A stretch of DNA of 64,000 bases from Clostridiales bacterium (GTDB taxonomy: Bacteria; Bacillota; Clostridia; Christensenellales; Aristaeellaceae), in contig SFNY01000021.1 of assembly GCA_004554085.1 (NCBI GenBank), positions 1-64,000 of the forward strand, given 5' to 3'. Below are positions 16,611 through 25,625 of this stretch, piece by piece. Under the pieces are notes generated by a model. The model was not told the origin of the DNA and did not search any database. It saw only the letters and a list, made by a program, of their open reading frames with translations. Made by a program: the position numbers and the translations under genes. How positions within the stretch are numbered: position 1 is the stretch's first letter; each line of letters starts with the position of its first letter.

Positions 16611-18917
16611 CTATCCCAGTATGCGGCCCAGCAGCCCGCCGGGACTGTAGCGCACCTCGGCGCTCTCCATGCCGGTGAGCAGAGTGCCGCTCTCGTAGAG
16701 CAGCTTGTGGCGGGGCAGCACGCTGTAACGGCAGGCTTCTCCCTTGGTTTCCGGGTCGGCCCAGACGATGACGCTGCCCGCTTCCGCGCTGAGGATCGCG
16801 GCAACCTCGCTGCCCGCATCCGTCTTGCGCAAAATCAGATATTCCGCGGTGCTGTCGCGGGCGGTGAAGGCCAGCGCAGGCGCGCCGTCCTCGCCGCTGA
16901 GCAGCGTGAGATCGTCCACCATCTGCGGTGCCTCCCAGAGCGTGGAGGTCTGAGTGGGAACCTGTCCCTCCCGGAACCACTCCGTCTGAATGTACTCCTC
17001 GGGGGTGTTGGCGGCGGCCAGCAGCACCTGGTCGTACAGACTCAGCGCCTCGCGGTCGATCATCGCGGGAACCAGACCCTCCGGGGCCTCGAAGGGCACG
17101 CCGGACAGATCTGCGGCTCCGAGCAGCGCGGCGCAGAGCCGTGCAGGGTAGCTGCTGCCCCCGGCGTAGTCCGGCATGGCGTGGTCTGTGTCAGGGGAAT
17201 CGTAGCCCATCCACACCGCCACCGCCAGCTCCGGCGCATAGGCCACGGTCCAGATGTCCCGGTTGCCGCCCTGCGCCTCGCCCACGGTTCCGGTCTTGCC
17301 CGCCACGGGCACGCCCACAGAGGCGAGCGCCTTGGCGCTGCCGCTGGTGGCTGCGGTTTGCAGCATATCGGTCACGAGAAAGGCAGTCTGGGGGCTAACG
17401 GCGCACTCGTCCGGGATGCCGGCCTCGTAGAGCAGCCTGCCGTTTGAATCGGTGATGCGCCGGATGGCGTGGGGCTCCACGCGCGTTCCGCCGTTTGCGA
17501 GGGCGCAGTAGGCCGCGCAGAGCCGCGCCGGAGACACGCCGTAGGTCATGGATCCCAGGGCCAAGGAGAGGTTCACGTCCTGGGCCGCCAGCGGTATGCC
17601 GAAGGAAGCGATGGCGTTGCGTACGCTCTGGATGCCGATCAGGTCGGCAAGATCCACCGTCGCCACGTTCAGCGAGCGCGACAGCGCCTCCCGCAGGGTC
17701 ACGGTGCCGTAGTAGTTGCCGCCCACGTTGCCGGGCAGGTACTTCCCGGCGAACTCCCGCTGTACATCCTGCACCATGGAGCAGGGCAGAAATTGGTGGT
17801 TTTCGATGGCGGCGGCGTAGGTGGAGACTGGTTTGATGGCGGAGCCGGGCTGGCGCTGCATCTGCGTGGCGCGGTTCAGGCCCCGCTGCACCTCGTACGC
17901 CCGTCCGCCAACCACGGCGGCGATCTCGCCGTTTGAGGTGTCCATGGCGATCATCGCGGCCTGTACGGGTGTGCCGTCGGCGGCGGGGTCGGGGAAGTTC
18001 GCGCCGTTCTCAAAGAGCGCGTCGGCACTGGCTTGAAGGGAGACGTCCAGCGCGGTGTAGATGTGCAGCCCGCCGGAGAGAACCTCCTCCGCGTCCGCAT
18101 CCAGCGCATCCATGGCCTCCTCCAGCACCAGATCCATGTACCAGCTGTTCGCGCTCTGCTCCGGCTCGGCCAGCTTCAGATTCAGCGGCTCCGACTTCGC
18201 CGCTGCGCACGCTTCCTCGCCGATTGCCCCGGCTTCCAGCATCGCGTCCAGAATGCGATCCCGCCGGGCGAGGGCGTTTTCCGGGTTCAGATGGGGCGCA
18301 TAGTTCGTGGGGGACTTGATGACCCCAGCCAGCAGCGCGCCCTCCGCCAGCGTGAGTTCGCCAACGTCCTTGCCGAAGTAGGCACGGGCGGCGCTGCCGA
18401 TGCCGTATGCGCCGTTTCCAAAGTACACCGTGTTCAGATAGGCCTCCAGAATTTCGTCCTTGCTCATCACGCGCTCCAGCTTGCGCGCCAGAAAAGCCTC
18501 CTGCACCTTCCGGGAGAGGGTCTTTTCGCTGCTCAGGTGGGTGAGTTTGATGAGCTGCTGGGTGATGGTGGACGCGCCCTGCTCCAGAGAGAGGGTGGTC
18601 AGGTCGTGCCAGAGCGCGCCGAAGATGCGCTTCACATCCACGCCACTGTGGCTGTAGAAGCGCTGATCCTCCGCAGTCAGAAAGGCCTGAATCACATTTT
18701 CAGGTACCTCGGTCAGCCGCACGGAGCTGCGCGGCTGCACGGCGCTGAGCGTACCCACGCGCGCCCCCTGTGCGTCAAAGACGGTGGTGCTCTCCGGGCG
18801 GGTGCGGATGCGCTCCAGATCCAGTTGCTGCCAGTTGGGAATGTCCAGCTGCCAGATCAGCAGGCCCAGCAGCAGCACCAGCGCGACGATCGCGCCCGTC
18901 CAGATCCACCTGCGCAC
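16611..18917 (-). CDS. Class A penicillin-binding protein (glycosyltransferase-transpeptidase)
   Basis: A 768-residue bifunctional peptidoglycan synthase. One N-terminal membrane anchor lies at residues 4-22. The GT51 domain follows, with AEDQRFYSHSGVD and GASTITQQL. The transpeptidase has SAIK (in QPGSAIKP), SLN and KTGT as its three active-site motifs. I chose the GTG at 18917 because GGGAGGG lies 6-7 bp upstream; the ATG 24 bp further upstream has no ribosome site. It is divergent from spoIIA, and the intergenic Spo0A boxes could influence both. Confidence 0.93.
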   Translation of the reverse strand: MRRWIWTGAIVALVLLLGLLIWQLDIPNWQQLDLERIRTRPESTTVFDAQGARVGTLSAVQPRSSVRLTEVPENVIQAFLTAEDQRFYSHSGVDVKRIFGALWHDLTTLSLEQGASTITQQLIKLTHLSSEKTLSRKVQEAFLARKLERVMSKDEILEAYLNTVYFGNGAYGIGSAARAYFGKDVGELTLAEGALLAGVIKSPTNYAPHLNPENALARRDRILDAMLEAGAIGEEACAAAKSEPLNLKLAEPEQSANSWYMDLVLEEAMDALDADAEEVLSGGLHIYTALDVSLQASADALFENGANFPDPAADGTPVQAAMIAMDTSNGEIAAVVGGRAYEVQRGLNRATQMQRQPGSAIKPVSTYAAAIENHQFLPCSMVQDVQREFAGKYLPGNVGGNYYGTVTLREALSRSLNVATVDLADLIGIQSVRNAIASFGIPLAAQDVNLSLALGSMTYGVSPARLCAAYCALANGGTRVEPHAIRRITDSNGRLLYEAGIPDECAVSPQTAFLVTDMLQTAATSGSAKALASVGVPVAGKTGTVGEAQGGNRDIWTVAYAPELAVAVWMGYDSPDTDHAMPDYAGGSSYPARLCAALLGAADLSGVPFEAPEGLVPAMIDREALSLYDQVLLAAANTPEEYIQTEWFREGQVPTQTSTLWEAPQMVDDLTLLSGEDGAPALAFTARDSTAEYLILRKTDAGSEVAAILSAEAGSVIVWADPETKGEACRYSVLPRHKLLYESGTLLTGMESAEVRYSPGGLLGRILG

Positions 18918-19016
18918 GGCGATCCCTCCCTTCCATAGCATTCAGTCTTGCCGGTTTCGGCAGGTTTTAGTCTCCATCCCCGGCAGTTTCAGGAAATTGT
19001 CAGACGATTCCGCCGA

Positions 19017-19032
19017 TTCGACAAAAGTCGAA
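19017..19032. promoter_or_regulatory. Paired Spo0A boxes
   Basis: TTCGACA (19017-19023) is the exact reverse complement of the 0A box TGTCGAA. AGTCGAA (19026-19032) matches six of seven bases in the other orientation. The pair lies just upstream of the sigma-H -35, as at B. subtilis spoIIA. Confidence 0.75.
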
Positions 19033-19042
19033 CTTTTTCATG

Positions 19043-19072
19043 GAAGGATGTGACAGCGCGGCTGTGGAATAT
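19043..19072 (+). promoter_or_regulatory. Sigma-H promoter of the spoIIA operon
   Basis: GAAGGATGT (19043-19051), 12 bp, then GTGGAATAT (19064-19072). The -10 matches RNNGAATWW fully and the -35 matches RNAGGAWWW except one W. The predicted start is near 19079, giving a leader under 20 nt. Confidence 0.85.
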
Positions 19073-19096
19073 AGGGGGCGCAAGGAGGGTGATTGC

Positions 19097-19402
19097 ATGC
19101 TGGATTATGAGAGAACCCGCCAGACGCTCACGGTGCGGCTCAGCGAGGACCTGGACCATAGCGCCGCGTCCCGTATCCGGCCAGAGCTGGATGCGCTGCT
19201 GAAGGATCCCTCGATCCGCCGCCTGGTGCTCGACCTGAAGCAGCTTCGGTTCATGGACAGCTCGGGCATCGGGCTGATCATCGGGCGGTACAAGCTGCTG
19301 GAGCGCCGCGGGGGAAGCGTGGCGGTGATCAACGCCGACGCGCGTGTGGATCGGATCTTTGAGATGTCGGGACTGTATCAGATCGTGGACCGGATGGCGT
19401 GA
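19097..19402 (+). CDS. spoIIAA: Anti-anti-sigma factor SpoIIAA
   Basis: A 101-residue STAS-domain protein. The phosphoacceptor is in FMDSSGIG, with Ser56 matching B. subtilis Ser58. Dephosphorylated by SpoIIE in the forespore, it binds SpoIIAB and releases sigma-F. AAGGAGGG lies about 7 bp before the ATG, and the sigma-H promoter is immediately upstream. The next gene starts 14 bp after the stop. Confidence 0.95.
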   Translation: MLDYERTRQTLTVRLSEDLDHSAASRIRPELDALLKDPSIRRLVLDLKQLRFMDSSGIGLIIGRYKLLERRGGSVAVINADARVDRIFEMSGLYQIVDRMA

Positions 19403-19416
19403 GGGAAGGAGCGCTT

Positions 19417-19872
19417 ATGCAGAACAAAAATGAAATGCGGCTGGACTTTCCGGCCATACCCGAGAACGAGGGCTTTGCGCGCATGGTCATCAGCGCGTTT
19501 CTGGTGCCGCTCAATCCCACCATCGAGGAGATGGCCGACGTGAAGACCGCGGTGTCCGAGGCGGTGACCAACGCCATCGTGCACGGCTACGCCCACGCCC
19601 AGGGCACGGTGCGGCTGCACGCGATTTGTCGGGAGGACGGTCTGGTGGTGGTGGACGTGAGCGACAGGGGCTGCGGCATCGCGGACATCGACCGGGCGCG
19701 GCAGCCCTTCTACACCACGGCGGAGGGGGAGGAGCGCAGCGGCATGGGCTTTACGGTGATGGAGAGCTTCATGGATCGGGTGGAGGTGCAGTCGGCGGTG
19801 GGCCACGGTACCACGGTGCGGCTGGCGAAGCAGCTGAATGTGCGCGAAGACAGCTTTGCGCGACGGGCCTGA
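19417..19872 (+). CDS. spoIIAB: Anti-sigma-F factor and kinase SpoIIAB
   Basis: A 151-residue GHKL-ATPase. The N box is EAVTNAIVHGY, the G1 region is DRGCGIAD, and GMGFTVMESFMD forms the G2 box. It binds sigma-F and phosphorylates SpoIIAA. GGGAAGGAG precedes the ATG. The TGA stop is immediately followed by an ATG (TGAATG), the expected sigF start. Confidence 0.95.
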   Translation: MQNKNEMRLDFPAIPENEGFARMVISAFLVPLNPTIEEMADVKTAVSEAVTNAIVHGYAHAQGTVRLHAICREDGLVVVDVSDRGCGIADIDRARQPFYTTAEGEERSGMGFTVMESFMDRVEVQSAVGHGTTVRLAKQLNVREDSFARRA

Positions 19873-20594
19873 ATGCGCAAGCTTACGACGGAAATCTTGA
19901 AAAACTCGAGCGCGCCCGGGCGGGAGATCGACGGGCGCGGGAGGAGCTGGTGGAGGAGAACCTGCCGCTGGTGCACTTTGTGCTGCGCCGCTTCCGGGAC
20001 CGGGGCGCGGAGTACGAGGATCTGTTTCAGTACGGCTGCATGGGTCTGTTGAAGGCCATCGACCGCTTCGATCCCTCGGTGGGTACGCGCTTCTCTACAT
20101 ACGCCGTGCCGGTGATTCTGGGCGAGGTGCGGCGCTTTCTGCGGGACGACGCGCCGGTGCACGTCTCCCGGGCCATTCGCGACGACGCGCTGCGCATCGA
20201 GCGCTTCCGGGAGGAATTCCAGCGTGAGCATGCGCGGGAACCGACCATCGACGAAATCAGCGCGGGCACGGGCCTCGACCGGGAGGCTGTGGTGCTGGCG
20301 CTGAACGCGCGGCGGGAGGTGAAGTCGCTGTACGAGCCCGTGGGCGGCGACGGCGAGCTGCGGCTGATGGACGTGATCGGGGAGGAGAGCATGGGCGAGG
20401 TGGACAGGAGGCTGCTGCTTGCGGAGCTGATAAAGGAGTTGACTCCGCAGGAGCGCACGATCATCGTGCTGCGCTACTTCCGGTCGAACACCCAGAGCGA
20501 GATCGCACAGGTGCTGGGCGTGTCCCAGGTGCAGATTTCCCGGCTGGAGCGGAAGATTCTGAATCGAATGCGCGCCCGCGCGGAGGGGCAGTGA
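19873..20594 (+). CDS. sigF: Sporulation sigma factor SigF, start or frame irregular
   Basis: The region 19905-20594 encodes a clear forespore sigma factor: LVEENLPLVHFVLRRF, then region 2 (EYEDLFQYGCMGLLKAIDRFD) given here as landmarks LFQYGCMGL and RFSTYAVP, and region 4 ending QVQISRLERKIL. No ATG, GTG or TTG lies in this frame between 19626 and the domain. The natural start, ATG at 19873, abuts the spoIIAB stop but is in another frame. One extra A in the A5 tract at 19900-19904 would join them as MRKLTTEILKKLERARAGD. The alternative is a CTG start at 19869 (241 residues). A sequencing error, a programmed shift or a mutation are all possible. Confidence 0.8.
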
Positions 20595-20642
20595 GCGCTG
20601 CGCGGCAATGATCCCCGGCGAAGCCTGATCGGAGCATGAAAA

Positions 20643-20667
20643 GAAGCCGCATTGCAAATGCGGCTTC
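20643..20667. repeat. Palindrome at left edge of transposase fragment
   Basis: An 11-bp stem (GAAGCCGCATT with AATGCGGCTTC) around GCA. A near-identical copy lies at the other edge (21661-21684). Probably this is the element's own terminator or end structure. Confidence 0.7.
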
Positions 20668-21662
20668 AGACCGTTGCCAAAGAAACGTTAGCGGTCATTT
20701 TTTGCAAGGCAAACAAGCACAAGAAGAAGCTGGTGGACGTGGAGCAGACGCCGAAGGCGTACATGGAGGAGCTGGACGCACAGGTGGAGCTGGACAGGAA
20801 GGTGTTGGGAAAGAAGCCCTTCGACCGGGACGATGAGGATCACAAGGGCGGCGGAACGACCAAGCGGATGCAGAGCACCACCGACCCGGAGAGTGGCCAG
20901 CAGAGCCGGGAGGGAAAGCCGGACGGATTCCATTACAGCGAACACCGGACGGTGGACAGCAAGCGCAACGTCATTGTAAACGTCCACATCGAGCCCGCCA
21001 ATATCAACGACGTCACCCCGATCCCCGAAATCCTCGACGAAATCCAGGCACGGCTGGGAAAGCTGCCGAAGTACATGGGCCTGGACGCTGGATACCACAA
21101 CGCCTGGATTGCCCATCTTCTGGAGAAGAAAGGAATCCAGGGCGTCATTGGCTACCGGAGGCACACCCACAAGACGCCGACCTACGGCAAGTATCGCTTT
21201 AAATACGACCCTTACTTCGACGCCTACATCTGCCCGGAACAGAAGCATCTCTACTGGAAGACCACCACCCGCGAGGGCTATCGCCAATACTTCTGCGACA
21301 GCAAAACCTGCAAGGCCTGCCCACGTCGCACAGAATGCTTTGGCGCAAGTATGACGCGAAGGATGGTGGAGAGACATGTATGGCAGGATGCCCTGGATGA
21401 CGTCATTGCCTTTACCAAGTCGGAGAATGGCAGGCGCATCTACAACTGGAGAAAAGAGACAATTGAACGCTCCTTCGCGGAGGCCAAGGTCAACCATGGC
21501 CTTCGCTATGCCCGCATGCGCGGCATCCAAAATATGCGCGAACAGTCCTTCCTGACCGCCGCCGTTCAGAATATCAAGAGGCTCGCAGCTTCGTCCTTTT
21601 CTCTCCTGCTCATGTTTAAAGCCCGCTTCAACAAGGAGAAGCAGGCTTTGTCAGTGGGCTGA
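20668..21662 (+). pseudogene. IS1182-family transposase, 5'-truncated
   Basis: About 330 codons correspond to the middle and end of an IS1182-type DDE transposase. Visible are a TTDPESG motif, LDAGYHN near the second acidic residue, a CPEQ...CKACPRRTEC zinc-like segment, and RKETIERSFAEAKVNHGLR around the catalytic Glu. Full-length relatives have roughly 450-500 residues, so the N-terminal helical domain is missing and no natural start exists. It is flanked by copies of one palindrome. The element is probably immobile and lies between sigF and htpG. Confidence 0.85.
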
Positions 21663-21684
21663 AGCGCATTGCAAATGCGGCTTC
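21661..21684. repeat. Palindrome at right edge of transposase fragment
   Basis: GAAGCGCATTGCAAATGCGG with CTTC, the same palindrome as 20643-20667 minus one C, overlapping the transposase stop and followed by TTT. Confidence 0.7.
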
Positions 21685-21730
21685 TTTGATGGGCTGAACC
21701 GCCCATTTGAAGGGTGATCCGGCTCTCTGT

Positions 21731-23647
21731 TTACTTCTCGATGATCTTCGTCAGCAGCTGGTTGCTGCGCTTGAGGAAGTCCACCATGCGGTCGGCCACC
21801 AGCGGCTGGCGGGCCATCTCGGCAAGGTCGGCTACCTGCGCGCAGATCGCCTGGGTGTCCTCGCCGTCCTCGGCCTTCTCAAGCCACTGCACCAGCGGAT
21901 GCTTGCTGTTCAGCACCAGCGTGCGCTTCTCAGGAAGCTTCATGCTTGCGCCGCCCCAGCGCTCGCTCATCTCGGTGAAGCGTCGGTTCTGCTCGTCCAC
22001 GGTAATCATGGCGATGGCGTCCTCGGCCTTGAAGGGCTTCAGCTGCACGGCGACCTCCTTGTCGTCCATGGCGGTGCGGAAGCGCTCCTCCAGAGCCTTG
22101 CGCACATCCTCGTCCACCTCGCCGTCCTCAGTGAGACCGTCGGAGGCGGAGTCCACGCGCTTGAAGCTGAGCTTCTCTTCGCCGGCGTCGTACTCCAGGA
22201 AGCTGATGAAGTTGGTGTCGATCAGCGTGTTCAGCAGCACCACGTCCTTGCCCTGATCGTTGTACATTTTGATCATCTGGGCCTGGCGCTTCTCGTCGGA
22301 GGCGTAGTAGATCACGCGCTCCTCGCCGTCACAGTTCGCGTCGGCGTACTCGGACAGGGTCATGTACTTGCCGTCGGTGGTCTTGTACAAGATTGCACCC
22401 TTCACGCGCTCATAGAACTTATTGTCCTTGATGCAGCCGTACTTCACGAAGGGATGGATGTCGTCCCAGTAGCGCTGGTAGTCCTCGCGTTTGGTGTTGA
22501 ACTCGCTCATCAGGCGGTCGGCCACCTTGCGGGTGATGTAGGCGGACATCTTCTTCACGTAGCCGTCGTTCTGCAGGAAGGAGCGCGACACGTTCAGCGG
22601 CAGGTCGGGGCAGTCGATGCAGCCCTTCAGCAGCATCAAAAACTCCGGAATGACCTCCTTGATGTTGTCGGCCACGAACACCTGGTTGTTGTAGAGCTTG
22701 ATCACGCCCTCGCTGGCGGTAAACTCGTTCTTGAGCTTGGGGAAGTAGAGAATGCCCTTCAGGTTGAAGGGATACTCGGCATTCAGGTGGATCCAGAACA
22801 GCGGATCGTCCATATCGTGGAACACGCTGTGGTAGAACTCCAGATACTCCTCGTCGGTGCACTCGTTGGGGCGCTTCATCCACAGCGGGTTCGTCTCGTT
22901 GATCTGCTGCGGTTCGGACTGCTTCTCCACCTCGGCGACTTCCTCGGCGGCAGCTTCGGCGGTCTCGGCTTCCTCGCCGTCCTTCTTCTCCGATTCGGGC
23001 TTTTCGTACTTGATCTCAGACAGGAAGATCGGTACCGGCATGAACGCGCAGTGCTTCTCCAGCGTGGAGCGCAGCGTCCACAGGTTCAGGAAGTCCTTGT
23101 CCTCCTCGGAGATGTGCAGGGTGATGCAGGTGCCGCGCTCGGTGCGGTCGCATTCCTCCAGATTGTACTCCATGCCGTCCTCGCTGGTCCAGCGCACGGC
23201 GGGCTCGCCCTCGATGTAGCTCTTCGTCTCGATCTCGACTTTATCGGAGACCATGAAGCAGCTGTAGAAGCCCAGGCCGAAGTGGCCGATGATGCCGCTG
23301 CCCTCGCCGTCCTTGTCATTGGCGGCGTACTTCTGAACGAAGTCCGTCGCACCGGAGAAGGCCACCTGGGCAATGTACTTCACGACCTCGGCGCCGGTCA
23401 TTCCAAGGCCGTTGTCGATGAACTGGATGGTTCCGGCCTTCGGATTGGTGATCACGTCCACGCGGTATTCGGGGTTCTCCTCGATCTGCGCCTCGCCGCT
23501 GTTCACCAGCCGCTTCAGCTTGCTGATCGCGTCGCAGCCGTTGGACACCAGTTCGCGGACAAAGATGTCTTTATCGGAATACAGCCACTGCTTGATGACG
23601 GGCATGATGTTCTCTGCATTGATGGATACGGTTCCCTTTCCAAACAT
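21731..23647 (-). CDS. htpG: Hsp90-family chaperone HtpG
   Basis: A 638-residue Hsp90. The GHKL ATPase domain contains ELVSNGCDAISKL (the usual Asn is kept; Cys replaces the common Ala), DNGLGMT and GHFGLGFYS. An acidic, Ala/Glu-rich linker (about residues 233-260) is followed by NPLWMKRP, the start of the middle domain. The ATG at 23647 follows GGAGGTG by about 8 bp. A CIRCE element lies upstream, implying HrcA control. Confidence 0.95.
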   Translation of the reverse strand: MFGKGTVSINAENIMPVIKQWLYSDKDIFVRELVSNGCDAISKLKRLVNSGEAQIEENPEYRVDVITNPKAGTIQFIDNGLGMTGAEVVKYIAQVAFSGATDFVQKYAANDKDGEGSGIIGHFGLGFYSCFMVSDKVEIETKSYIEGEPAVRWTSEDGMEYNLEECDRTERGTCITLHISEEDKDFLNLWTLRSTLEKHCAFMPVPIFLSEIKYEKPESEKKDGEEAETAEAAAEEVAEVEKQSEPQQINETNPLWMKRPNECTDEEYLEFYHSVFHDMDDPLFWIHLNAEYPFNLKGILYFPKLKNEFTASEGVIKLYNNQVFVADNIKEVIPEFLMLLKGCIDCPDLPLNVSRSFLQNDGYVKKMSAYITRKVADRLMSEFNTKREDYQRYWDDIHPFVKYGCIKDNKFYERVKGAILYKTTDGKYMTLSEYADANCDGEERVIYYASDEKRQAQMIKMYNDQGKDVVLLNTLIDTNFISFLEYDAGEEKLSFKRVDSASDGLTEDGEVDEDVRKALEERFRTAMDDKEVAVQLKPFKAEDAIAMITVDEQNRRFTEMSERWGGASMKLPEKRTLVLNSKHPLVQWLEKAEDGEDTQAICAQVADLAEMARQPLVADRMVDFLKRSNQLLTKIIEK

Positions 23648-23681
23648 GTGGGATTCACCTCCAGGTTTCTTTGATGGCTTC

Positions 23682-23709
23682 ATTTTATCACCGCAATTCC
23701 AAAAGTCAA
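23682..23709 (-). promoter_or_regulatory. Promoter of htpG
   Basis: On the minus strand, TTGACT (23709-23704), a 16-bp spacer and TAAAAT (23687-23682), with an extended -10 TG. The CIRCE is immediately upstream of the -35. Confidence 0.75.
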
Positions 23710-23716
23710 GCAAAAA

Positions 23717-23743
23717 TTAGCACTCGATTTAGATGAGTGCTAA
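23717..23743. promoter_or_regulatory. CIRCE element (HrcA operator)
   Basis: TTAGCACTC, a 9-bp spacer and GAGTGCTAA: a perfect match to the canonical HrcA operator. It lies between the divergent htpG and HTH genes. Confidence 0.97.
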
Positions 23744-23783
23744 CATTTATCCTGGAGTTTACGAAATTCAACTAATAGTTGCT

Positions 23784-23811
23784 TGCAAATTAAAATAGAA
23801 AATGCTATGAT
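23784..23811 (+). promoter_or_regulatory. Promoter of the HTH-repeat gene
   Basis: TTGCAA (23784-23789), a 16-bp spacer and TATGAT (23806-23811) with an extended TGC. The leader before the ATG is about 120 nt. Confidence 0.6.
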
Positions 23812-23936
23812 GCAGCCACGGACAGCGAAAACGCAAATGTCCGAAGCTCAGAGAGTGATGGAATGCCATCAGGAGTATTCCAATTGACGAAACGACCACG
23901 GGCGCGCAACGCCCGGAGAGCAAGGAGGCAAGCAAG

Positions 23937-25406
23937 ATGATCGAGAACCGCGCGGTGGGCCGGAGGATCGCCTCCCTCCGCCAGGAGCACAGCCTGACCC
24001 AGCAGCAGCTGGCCGCCATGCTCCGGGTATCCCACCAGGCCGTATCCAAGTGGGAGAGCGGTCAGGCGCTGCCGGACATACAGACGATGCTGGAGCTGAC
24101 GCAGTTTTTCGGCGTCACGGTGGAGCAGCTGCTCAACGGCGTCGCGGAGCCGGAGCGCACATTGGAGGCGGAGGAGCGCTGCGCAGAGGCGCAGCAGAGC
24201 GTCGACGCGGGCGAAGTCCCCGGAGAGGAGAAGCATATGAATATTCAGCAGCTTTTGCAGATGGCCCCCTTCATGTCGAAGGAGGGCGTGGAGGAGATCG
24301 CGATGAAGCTGGAGGGCAGTGTGACGGCCATGCAGCTGGCGCGGCTTGCGCCCTTCGTGCGCCCGGAGTGCGTGGAGGCGCTGCTGGCGAAGTACCAGCC
24401 CCAGATGAACTGGGACGCGCTGCGCCGCCTGGCGCCCTTCATGAGCCGGGAGTCGGTGGACAAGCTGGCCCGGGCCATCGCCAACGGCGAGGCCACGGTG
24501 CAGGACAGCGGCGACGCGTTCAACAAGACCATCAACGACATCGGCAAGGCCTTTGACGACATCGGCAAGGGCGTGGGTCAGGCCTTCGACGGCCTGGGCA
24601 AGGGCATGGAGAAGGTGGTGCGCAAGGCTTGGCGCTTCGGTGAGAACGTGGTCAACGAGGTCTCTAACGCCATCAACGACTTCGCCGCCGATGCGCCGGA
24701 GGCTCAGGTGGAGCGCGTGCGCTCGGAGCGCGCGCAGCAGATTCGCAAGAAGGCCTTTGAGCGCGCACTGGAGGACGGCAAGTGGGACTGGCTGGCCGCG
24801 CACATCTCGGAGATCGCGGACGACGCGGAGCTGAAGGCGCGCATCGCGGCGAAGGCGAACGCGCAGGGCATGCACGCCTGGGTCTGCGAGAACCTGGAGG
24901 GCTACGCCGATGGGGATATCGTGGAATCCGCCATTTCGGAGGGCAAGTGGGACTGGCTGGGCGACAATGCCTGGCAGCTGGAGGATGCGCTTCAGCAGCG
25001 CGTCGCCCGCGTGGCGGCGGATGCGGAGAACTGGCAGTGGCTGCTGGACCACGCCGTTCAGCTGAAGCTGGACGATTGCGCGGCGGAGATTGCTGGTCGC
25101 GCCCTGAATGCGGGCCAGAATGAGCTGGCCGCCCAGCTTGCGTCCACGCTGCCTGCGGAGCAGGCGGCGGATTTTGGCAATCGCGCCTACGAGTCCGGGA
25201 ACTATGCGGCGCTCAATCTGCTGCTGCCCAGCTGCGGAGAGGCCTTTGCGGATGCGCTGCTGCGGGATCTGGCGGAGAAGCAGGACTGGGCGCACGTGGA
25301 GCAGTTCATTCAGTATGCCAATGCGGACACCGTGGAGCAGCTGATGGAGACGGCCGTGGAGCAGGGCAACTTCGAGGCCGTGGATATGCTGGATCAACAT
25401 CTCTGA
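23937..25406 (+). CDS. XRE-type HTH protein with long helical-repeat region
   Basis: A 489-residue protein. Residues 8-65 are a Cro/CI-type HTH (RIASLRQEHSLTQQQLAAML, VSHQAVSKWESGQ), as in regulators that sense cell state. Three related segments follow at about residues 103-185, each with LAPF or MAPF, one or two hydrophobic helices and a conserved Glu-Ser/Cys-Val. Next is a Gly-rich amphipathic stretch (INDIGKAFDDIGKGVGQAF). The last 240 residues are helical with repeated GKWDWL units. I do not recognise the C-terminal family. GCAAGGAGGC precedes the ATG. It is divergent from htpG and shares the CIRCE gap, so stress-linked expression is possible. Confidence 0.75.
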   Translation: MIENRAVGRRIASLRQEHSLTQQQLAAMLRVSHQAVSKWESGQALPDIQTMLELTQFFGVTVEQLLNGVAEPERTLEAEERCAEAQQSVDAGEVPGEEKHMNIQQLLQMAPFMSKEGVEEIAMKLEGSVTAMQLARLAPFVRPECVEALLAKYQPQMNWDALRRLAPFMSRESVDKLARAIANGEATVQDSGDAFNKTINDIGKAFDDIGKGVGQAFDGLGKGMEKVVRKAWRFGENVVNEVSNAINDFAADAPEAQVERVRSERAQQIRKKAFERALEDGKWDWLAAHISEIADDAELKARIAAKANAQGMHAWVCENLEGYADGDIVESAISEGKWDWLGDNAWQLEDALQQRVARVAADAENWQWLLDHAVQLKLDDCAAEIAGRALNAGQNELAAQLASTLPAEQAADFGNRAYESGNYAALNLLLPSCGEAFADALLRDLAEKQDWAHVEQFIQYANADTVEQLMETAVEQGNFEAVDMLDQHL

Positions 25407-25422
25407 TTCAGAATGGGGTGCG

Positions 25423-25456
25423 CGGGCGGAGGTCCTTCGGGGCTTCCGCCCGTTTT
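25423..25456 (+). terminator. Terminator after the HTH-repeat gene
   Basis: A 10-bp stem (CGGGCGGAGG with CTTCCGCCCG, one G-U pair), a 10-nt loop and TTTT. Confidence 0.85.
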
Positions 25457-25531
25457 CTCCCTTCCGGCTCACCTGGACTTTGTTGAATATTAACAAAAGC
25501 GCCGTGATCCGCAGAAAATGGCCCCTTCACC

Positions 25532-25560
25532 TTGAAGGGACGGAGGAAATGTGGTATACT
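25532..25560 (+). promoter_or_regulatory. Promoter of the yybS-rplI-dnaB cluster
   Basis: TTGAAG (25532-25537), 17 bp and TATACT (25555-25560), with an extended TGG before the -10. Confidence 0.85.
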
Positions 25561-25625
25561 AAAAACTAGGATGGTCTAGCCTGCGCGAGTCGCAGGAATC
25601 CGGAATTCGAGCGGAGGTCGGCGCA

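Noticed and set aside
18917..18941. ATG at 18941 as the start of the class A PBP
   Set aside because: No ribosome site, whereas the GTG at 18917 has GGGAGGG at proper spacing.
19626..19872. Extended 322-residue SigF starting at 19626
   Set aside because: The first 80 residues are Gly/His-rich shadow of spoIIAB, unlike any sigma factor.
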